In this document: piece after piece, positions 1 to 5,500 of the stretch
Layout of the letters: each line of letters opens with the position of its first letter
How positions within the stretch are numbered: the stretch's first letter is position 1
Origin: an uncultured Candidatus Saccharibacteria bacterium
GTDB lineage: Bacteria > Patescibacteria > Saccharimonadia > Saccharimonadales > UBA4665
Assembly: GCA_903925195.1 (NCBI GenBank)
Contig: CAIYEO010000083.1
Location: 1 to 6,288 of the forward strand
DNA: 6,288 nucleotides
Reading direction: 5' to 3'
Position numbers and translations under genes: made by a program
Notes under the pieces: generated by a model
What the model was told of the DNA's origin: nothing
Databases searched by the model: none
Seen by the model: the letters and a program-made list of their open reading frames with translations, nothing else

Positions 1-1
1 A

Positions 2-400
2 AATAGCTGTGTAGCTGCTCAGAACGGGATTCAGAATAAGTTTAAGAATACGCAAACTAAAGCAACTACTTATCAAGCTCATCTAGATTCAGGACTAACA
101 TTAATTACTACATATCAGACAAGTCATAACTTAACCGTAACCGACTACGCAGCGTTACTGATAGCAGCCCAAGCCGCTCAGGCAACCTCAGCTGCTTCTG
201 TCAGTGCATTAAATAGCCTGAATCCAGTAATAGATTGTAATGCGACAGATGTTGCTACAACGGTGGCGACATTTAAGACAGCAGTTAAGCTAGCTAGGAC
301 AAACCTATCTACTTATAGAACTTCAGTCATTGCATTGTTTCACGCAGTTCAAGCAGTAAGCGCAACGGACGTTAAGGCAACCACGGGAGGTACACAATAA
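2..400 (+). CDS. 3' end of an exported-type, helix-rich hypothetical protein with two cysteines
   Basis: This is an open frame of 132 codons that enters from the left edge and ends at TAA (398-400); its start lies outside the window. The visible part begins N-S-C-V-A-A-Q-N-G-I-Q and is rich in Ala, Thr, Ser and Gln. It reads as two or more long amphipathic helices around a second cysteine (C3 and C79 of the visible part, the latter in 'VIDC'). It has no membrane segment and no catalytic motif. The pattern 'Cys - Ile - Gln/Asp - Asn-Lys, long helix, central Asp-Cys, second long helix' resembles a family I recall from Saccharibacteria and other CPR genomes, where an upstream signal peptide exports the domain; that signal would lie off-window. 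The two cysteines could form a disulfide that staples the helices. The stop codon overlaps the start of the prepilin-like gene by one base, so the two probably form an operon and this protein may belong to the same surface structure. Function is unknown; the coding call is firm, the family resemblance is from memory. Confidence 0.8.
   Translation, partial: NSCVAAQNGIQNKFKNTQTKATTYQAHLDSGLTLITTYQTSHNLTVTDYAALLIAAQAAQATSAASVSALNSLNPVIDCNATDVATTVATFKTAVKLARTNLSTYRTSVIALFHAVQAVSATDVKATTGGTQ
385..390 (+). promoter_or_regulatory. Shine-Dalgarno site of the prepilin-like gene
   Basis: GGGAGG lies inside the last codons of the upstream gene, nine bases before the ATG at 400. It supports this ATG as the start and indicates translation from a shared transcript. 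Confidence 0.7.
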
Positions 401-693
401 TGAAAAATCTTAAGCATAATCAAAAAGGTTTCGCAGTCGTAGAATTTATACTTATTGTGATGATAGTAGTTGTAGTTAGTGCTATTGGTTTTAGGATTTC
501 TCAGAAGCAATCCAACAAAACAGCTCCAGTTGCAACAACAAAGCCGACTACACAATCTTCAACAAAAAGTTTGCCTACACAAATACAATCTAGTAGTGAT
601 ATAAATAGCTCAGTAACAACTTTGAACGCAGACCCTATTTCGACACAGCTTGATGAGACTCAATTTGATAGTAATATATCATCGTTACTGTAA
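400..693 (+). CDS. Short type IV prepilin-like protein (class III signal peptide)
   Basis: This is a 97-residue protein with a textbook type IV prepilin N terminus. A short basic leader (residues 1-10, ending K-G) is followed by F11-A-V-V-E15, so cleavage after G10 would put Phe at +1 and Glu at +5, as prepilin peptidase and pilus assembly require. Residues 11-31 form the hydrophobic helix (V/I-rich, 'LIVMIVVVVSAIGF') that anchors the subunit and packs into the pilus core. The remaining 65 residues are Ser/Thr/Gln-rich with no cysteine and look poorly structured. That is much smaller than a major pilin (usually 120-170 residues), suggesting a minor pilin or pseudopilin. The start is fixed by a good Shine-Dalgarno site at 385-390 and by the TAATG overlap with the preceding gene, which implies translational coupling. 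No pilus ATPase, platform protein or peptidase is in the window, so the machinery must be encoded elsewhere. The class is confident; the role is not. Confidence 0.88.
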   Translation: MKNLKHNQKGFAVVEFILIVMIVVVVSAIGFRISQKQSNKTAPVATTKPTTQSSTKSLPTQIQSSSDINSSVTTLNADPISTQLDETQFDSNISSLL

Positions 694-711
694 AGATTTA
701 TTATTTGTCAA

Positions 712-749
712 TAGCTAATTTTCAAGAGGTGAACTATAATATATAGCTA
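712..749 (+). promoter_or_regulatory. Candidate promoter of the ABC-F gene, with TAGCTA palindromes at -35 and +1 positions
   Basis: A perfect -10 hexamer TATAAT sits at 735-740. Transcription from it would begin around 746-749, at or within a few bases of the ATG at 749, giving a leaderless or nearly leaderless mRNA. No good -35 exists at the standard 17-bp spacing; that position (712-717) is instead the palindrome TAGCTA, repeated at 744-749 over the expected start site, 32 bp or about three helical turns away. A Shine-Dalgarno-like GAGGTGA at 726-732 lies 16 bases from the ATG, too far for normal use and upstream of the predicted transcript start. The -10 match is visible; its use is inferred. 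Confidence 0.45.
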
Positions 750-2416
750 TGCTTGTATCTGTAGAAGTAACTGAAAAATCATTTGGTCATAAAATCCTAT
801 ATAAGGATCTGTCTTTTGATATTCAAGATGGTGAAAAAATTGGTTTAATTGGCCGTAACGGAACAGGTAAATCTACATTACTTAATATATTAAATGGTGA
901 AGACAAGGATTATTCTGGCCATATCAGTATTCGACGAGGAACTGTTCTTATTAGCTCTAGACAAGAGCATATTGGTCATGAGGATAAAACCGTACTTGAA
1001 TATATTCAAGGAGATTTACCAGAATATGCAAAACTTACTCATATTATAGATACCTATCCAGACACAATGGGAGATAATCCAAGGAAGCTACAGGAATTTT
1101 CTGATGCATTAGAAAGATTTGGTCAACTGGAATATTATCAGATTGAAGATGAGATATCTCAGGCTTTTGACAGCTATCAACTACCTATTTCTAAAATGCA
1201 TCAAAATTTCTCTTCATTAAGTGGTGGAGAAAGAAGGCTGGCGGAACTTATCAAGGTTCAAAGAAGCCGGGGAGATATTGCTCTCGTGGATGAGCCCACT
1301 AACCACATGGACTATATTGCTAAACTGGCTTTCGTAAAATGGCTTAGACTAACTCAAGAGTCGGTATTGGTTATTTCCCATGACCGTGATGTTTTAAGTG
1401 TAGTTGATCGTATATTGGAAATACGTGATGGCAAATGTTACAGCTATAAGGGTAATTATGAAAATTATTTAAAGTCTAATACATCTCAAATAACAAATCA
1501 GGTTAACGAATATGACTTATCTCAACGAAGAATAGCTAATCTCGAAGAAGATGTTATTAGATTTAGAAGATTGAAGGAAAAAGCTCGTAACCCTGGAACG
1601 ATTAAAAGATTTAAATCTCAGGAAGTAAAAGCACTTGCCGAAATTACAGTCCTTCGAGGAACTGCAAAACCATCTTTTTGGATCGATCAAGAGTCGGCCA
1701 GTGGAATGAACGATAAGCTAACTGCTGCATACGATAAACACAAAACAAAAAATATTAAAGTTACAGCTCGGAAAAAAGAGGATGTTGTCAGTAGTCGACT
1801 ATTAATAAGAATAGACAAGTTAAGCCTTGGCTATGAACATCCTCTATTTGAAGACATAAGTTTTATTATGCATGAGGGTGAAAGATTAAGGCTGAACGGA
1901 AGAAACGGAGCAGGTAAATCAACTTTAGTTAATGCAATTCTTGCCACGTCTAATAATCTTCCGCTTGATTCCAAATGCTATAAAGGATCACTAACGATAG
2001 AAAAAGAGATTAAAATTGGAGTCTATGAGCAAGAAATAAATCCAAAGTATTTAACTCTCACTCTTAATCAGGCATTAGAACAAATTCTTAGGGATAAAAA
2101 CCTGCCAATTAATCCTGAGAAAATTAAGCAATTAATGAGTGACTACTTATTTAATCCTGGTAGTGATGGCAACATGATAGTTAAGCAATTAAGTGGTGGT
2201 CAAAAAGCTCGAATTCAGCTTATTGCGATGCTTATTAATGACCCTCAAATTTTAATACTGGACGAACCAACAAATCACTTAGACCTACCTAGCATTGAAG
2301 AGCTTGAGAACGCAATGAAAACTTATCATGGTGCTGTAATATACATTTCGCATGATAGCTTCTTTGCCAAAAAAATGAGCGGAACAACTATTAACGTCGC
2401 TCCACCTATTTCCTGA
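749..2416 (+). CDS. ABC-F family ATPase (ribosome-associated translation factor type)
   Basis: This is a complete 555-residue protein with two ATP-binding cassettes on one chain and no membrane segment, the hallmark of ABC-F proteins. Known members bind the ribosomal E site and act on stalled or initiating ribosomes; some protect against antibiotics. Cassette 1 has Walker A GRNGTGKS (35-42), signature LSGGERR (157-163), Walker B with D181-E182 in DEPTNHMD, and switch H211. Cassette 2 has Walker A GRNGAGKS (384-391), Q428, signature LSGGQKAR (481-488), Walker B with D505-E506 in DEPTNHLD, and switch H535. Both catalytic glutamates are present, so both sites should hydrolyse ATP. The interdomain linker (about 245-345) is basic and helical, with a short tip around A279-R-N-P-G-T. 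A short tip is more like housekeeping EttA/Uup-type factors than the long-tipped resistance types, so I assign no resistance. There is no C-terminal extension. ATG 749 is the only plausible start, since an in-frame TAA lies at 737-739. The gene stands alone between two surface-protein regions. The exact subfamily is unresolved. Confidence 0.95.
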   Translation: MLVSVEVTEKSFGHKILYKDLSFDIQDGEKIGLIGRNGTGKSTLLNILNGEDKDYSGHISIRRGTVLISSRQEHIGHEDKTVLEYIQGDLPEYAKLTHIIDTYPDTMGDNPRKLQEFSDALERFGQLEYYQIEDEISQAFDSYQLPISKMHQNFSSLSGGERRLAELIKVQRSRGDIALVDEPTNHMDYIAKLAFVKWLRLTQESVLVISHDRDVLSVVDRILEIRDGKCYSYKGNYENYLKSNTSQITNQVNEYDLSQRRIANLEEDVIRFRRLKEKARNPGTIKRFKSQEVKALAEITVLRGTAKPSFWIDQESASGMNDKLTAAYDKHKTKNIKVTARKKEDVVSSRLLIRIDKLSLGYEHPLFEDISFIMHEGERLRLNGRNGAGKSTLVNAILATSNNLPLDSKCYKGSLTIEKEIKIGVYEQEINPKYLTLTLNQALEQILRDKNLPINPEKIKQLMSDYLFNPGSDGNMIVKQLSGGQKARIQLIAMLINDPQILILDEPTNHLDLPSIEELENAMKTYHGAVIYISHDSFFAKKMSGTTINVAPPIS

Positions 2417-2420
2417 TTAT

Positions 2421-2463
2421 AGTCACCATAAATACAATATTAAGGCTTGTATTCATTGTGACT
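2421..2463. repeat. Imperfect 17-bp inverted repeat (hairpin 1) just after the ABC-F stop
   Basis: The left arm at 2421-2437 pairs with the right arm at 2447-2463 at 15 of 17 positions (mismatches 2427/2457 and 2430/2454), around a 9-base loop at 2438-2446. It starts five bases after the ABC-F stop codon, so it could protect the 3' end of that mRNA or help end transcription. It is AT-rich and not followed by a T-tract on either strand, so it is not a standard intrinsic terminator. Its inner arms share sequence with hairpin 2, suggesting a repeated protein-binding site or palindromic element. Confidence 0.7.
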
Positions 2464-2491
2464 TAACATGTATTCTATGTGTAAGCATAAA
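2463..2491 (+). promoter_or_regulatory. Weak candidate promoter for the giant surface-protein gene
   Basis: TTAACA (2463-2468, five of six to the -35 consensus) is followed after 17 bp by CATAAA (2486-2491, four of six to TATAAT), predicting a start near 2498 and a leader of about 24 bases. Alternative -10 boxes TACAAT (2492-2497) and TATTAT (2499-2504) lack a well-spaced -35. The candidate overlaps hairpin 2, so a protein bound there would interfere with transcription. The region is AT-rich and such matches are common, hence low confidence. Confidence 0.3.
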
Positions 2492-2495
2492 TACA
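2469..2495. repeat. Second inverted repeat (hairpin 2), built from the same half-sites
   Basis: TGTATT (2469-2474) and TATG (2476-2479) pair with AATACA (2490-2495) and CATA (2486-2489). This gives a 10-bp stem with a single bulged C at 2475 and a six-base loop at 2480-2485. The arms are near-copies of the inner arms of hairpin 1. It lies directly upstream of the giant surface-protein gene, where it could act as an operator or as a leader RNA structure. Confidence 0.6.
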
Positions 2496-2510
2496 ATATA
2501 TTATGATTTA

Positions 2511-2519
2511 AAGGGGGAG
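2511..2519 (+). promoter_or_regulatory. Shine-Dalgarno site of the giant surface-protein gene
   Basis: AAGGGGGAG is a strong purine-rich ribosome binding site. Aligned through AAGGGGG (2511-2517) it leaves four bases before ATG 2522; aligned through GGGAG (2515-2519) it leaves eight bases before an in-frame TTG at 2528. The start choice is therefore slightly open, differing by only two residues. Confidence 0.7.
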
Positions 2520-2521
2520 TA

Positions 2522-5500
2522 ATGGCGTTGGGTATATTTGATAGAACGAGGAAATTTAAGCCTACCAAAAACAACTCATTCAAAATTGGCTTCATCCTTG
2601 TGATTTTATTAGTTAGTATTGTTGGTGTAAGACTCCTCTTCAGTTCTCATGCCGCCGTCACGCTTCCATCTACCGCTTCACTTCAAAATATGTGTGGTGT
2701 TACTAGCACTTATCAGGCTTCAGCGTATGTGCCACCAGTGGGCCAGGCTCCATTATCTTATGCTGATGGCCAGAATACTATTGCAGCCTATCCTAAGTTC
2801 ATGCAATCTCAAGGCGGTGCTTATCAGCCCGGTCAACTAACTGACTTACATATTCAGTCTATTAGTGGAACTCCCTATATGTTTACTATGAACACTCCCT
2901 TAACTTCAGGTAATGACACCATCACTATTTCTACTTTAGCTAACCCAACAACTGCTTTACTGACTTTTCCTGTAATGTTCCTAAACAACAATCCAGCCCA
3001 ATTTACTGTTGATCCTTCTGGAAATATATATATTATGTCTTGGTTTGGCACAGGAGTCTCATCAACTCCGGTCCTTTATCAGTACTCACCATTCTCAGGT
3101 AGCACTCTTAGTACTAACGCTGCATTAACTGCGGCTCATACAATAAACCTATCATATAACCCTATTGGGGGTGTCTTTGGTTACGTAAACTCAAGTGGTA
3201 ACTTCACGGTTGGCTTAAATCAAAGCATCACCAACCAAGGAGCAAATCAGTACAATGCAGTAGCCACAGCTCAGCTGTACAACACAAGCTTAGTAAGTAC
3301 TGGTACTAACAGCATAGATGCTCCAAACGGTCTACAACAAGCATCTAATGGAGACATGACATCTGTAGACAATGGAATGATGTATGTCTACACTAGCACC
3401 GGTCAACTAAAATTTTCTATGGGTACAGGTAATAGCCCTGGTACTTCTCTGAACTTAGCTTTGGCTTCATCGGCCATAGAGAACTCCGACGGTACTTATG
3501 ACATTAGTAATAGCTCGATGGGAGTATCTAAGTTTAGTTCAACTGGAACATATCTTGGATCATCTCCAGACTTTCAGAATCAAAATAATGCGAACAATAC
3601 ACTAGGCGTTAGACCCGAACATCTGACTCAATATAACAATGTCGACTATTATTATGCTCAAGGCCTTAACGTTTGGGCATCAGCTGCTAATAATAAGACT
3701 CCTGGAATATTTAGCATAACTCCAGCTCAACTTGCTATATATACAAGCTATCCTCAAGGAACTAATGGTGTATTGGGGCTTGGAGCAGGGCTTACTACTC
3801 AAGCATCAATAACTGGCACTAAAGTTAAGAATAATTACTTTGCAACTGGTACTATTCCAAAAGTTAACTTAGCACTTTATCCATGGTGGTCAGGACAGAT
3901 TGCTAATTACACAATAACCTATGAAGTTAGAAATATGGATCAGATCAATGCTAATCTACCAGGCACTACTCAGACAGTTACTGTTTCAGCACTAAGCTCA
4001 AATACTCCTTCATACATCCCATTGAACCTCACAGGCAATACTGAACCAGGTGCCTATGAGATTAGTGCTCATATATCGACCGGAGGAAAACAGGTCGGAT
4101 CAGATTGTTTAGATTATTCTATTGGCGCTGTTGGTTCTGCTTACAATCCAGGCGGTACAAACTTTAGTAACTCAGTTGAGCAGGCTCATGAACTGGGTCA
4201 GAATATGGTTAGATCTATAAGTTCTTTGACGGACTGTTTGCCAACGATTGATCCTAATACATCATCACTTAGTACATTGCCAACGATTGATTGTTCTAAA
4301 ATTGCGGTTAATGTTAACGCCGAAGCAAATTTAGCTAAACAGTACGGTATGACATATGTAGTCCAAATATCAGGTCATACAAACGCACTAGATAAGACAC
4401 TAGTCAATACAAAAACAACTACTTGTCCGAATTACAAAACTGGAACAAGCATCTCTATGTGGGAGTGCCTAAGCTATCAGATGGCCGTAGCTCTTCCAAG
4501 CGTAAATACCTGGATGGACTATAACGAATTTAACAATACCATATACGGCACACCTGCAGATGCGGTAAACAATTTAATTATCCCAGCGTACTCTGCGTTA
4601 AAAACAGCTGGAACTAAATTAGGACAAACGGAAACTGTTATAGGTGGTTCTTTACTGGGAGGACAAAATGTTTCGTACATAAAGGGGATGGTTGCTGCTG
4701 GAATGCTCAATTATATAGATGCTTTTGATGTTCATCCATATCCTGGAGATAATCGTTCCTATGAAGAGCAGGGTGAAATTATTCCTCCACTCAATGCCAA
4801 TCCTGGTGAAGCTACAAATCTTGGTTACTTAGATCAAATGAAGGCTCTAATGAATGGCAAACCATTAACTGATTCTGAATTTGGTGTTTGGCAAAGTGGT
4901 CAATCATCAACTTATGGCCAAGGTGATGTGATAGTAAGAGCTTCTATCTTGCAAAATTCTATTGGTATGACCAATCTATCCGTATTCATAAACGATGGTT
5001 GCTATCAGACAGCTGGAGTAAATTGGGGAACAGTTGGTTGTGGTCATGACGGTGGTGACTTGCCTGGTGTAACTGCTCAGGTGACTATGCAACGAATGCT
5101 TAATGGTGCTACAGTTTCTCAAAATAGGAAATTTGTACAGTGGCTACCTACTGGAATACCTCATACATACGCTGCACTTTATGGTCCATCAGGCACTGAT
5201 ACTGGCTCTGTTGCAGTTGCATGGGCCAGCGATTTTACGACTAGCATACTCCCAACATTATCTGGGGCTGGCAGTATGAACGTAACGAGTGAATATGGAG
5301 CTTCATCAATTCTGATAGCAAATACTCCGTTGTCAATTTCAGGGCAAGTAAAATATATTAATGTTCCTGCAGGCCAAACTATTACATTCAAACCTAGTGA
5401 AACCTATGGAGCTAATCTTGCTCTAAAGTCAGCAACTAATAATGTCACTGTGTCGGCAAGTTCAACTGCTGCATCAGGTTCTTGCAATGCGAGCAACGTA

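Larger units (their letters stand above)
2427..2499 (+). repeat. Direct repeat CATAAATACAATAT, two exact copies
   Basis: The 14-base sequence occurs at 2427-2440 and again at 2486-2499, 59 bp start to start. Between them lie two opposite-strand relatives, TGTATTCATTGTG (2448-2460) and TGTATTCTATGTG (2469-2481), 21 bp apart. The four sites thus have orientation + - - +. Such a compact arrangement of related half-sites in a 105-bp intergenic region is typical of regulator binding or of a small palindromic element; which one cannot be told from a single copy. Confidence 0.7.

Noticed and set aside
349..555. Minus-strand open frame of 68 codons
   Set aside because: It runs antisense across the well-supported prepilin gene and the end of its upstream partner, and its product has no recognisable features.
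581..589. AAATACAAT inside the prepilin gene as a further copy of the intergenic half-site
   Set aside because: It is a nine-base match within coding sequence with no partner arm, which is expected by chance in AT-rich DNA.
705..710. TTGTCA as a -35 box for the ABC-F promoter
   Set aside because: It matches five of six consensus bases, but lies 24 bp from the TATAAT, too far for a normal spacer, and no -10-like box occurs 16-18 bp downstream.
729..746. Regulatory leader peptide (GTG AAC TAT AAT ATA TAG) upstream of the ABC-F gene, as in some resistance ABC-F genes
   Set aside because: It would be only five codons long, has no Shine-Dalgarno site, and overlaps the -10 box, so it would not be transcribed from that promoter.
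749..2416. Antibiotic-resistance (ARE) type ABC-F
   Set aside because: The interdomain linker tip appears short and there is no resistance-gene context; family membership alone does not show resistance.
2421..2463. Intrinsic terminator for the ABC-F gene
   Set aside because: The stem is AT-rich and no T-tract follows on either strand, so I list it as an inverted repeat instead.
2649..2840. Plus-strand frame of 63 codons inside the giant gene
   Set aside because: It is out of frame with a 1,255-codon open frame that has clear domain motifs; it is a shadow.
4519..4710. Minus-strand frame of 63 codons
   Set aside because: It lies antisense to the glycosidase catalytic region, which carries the NE motif; a shadow.
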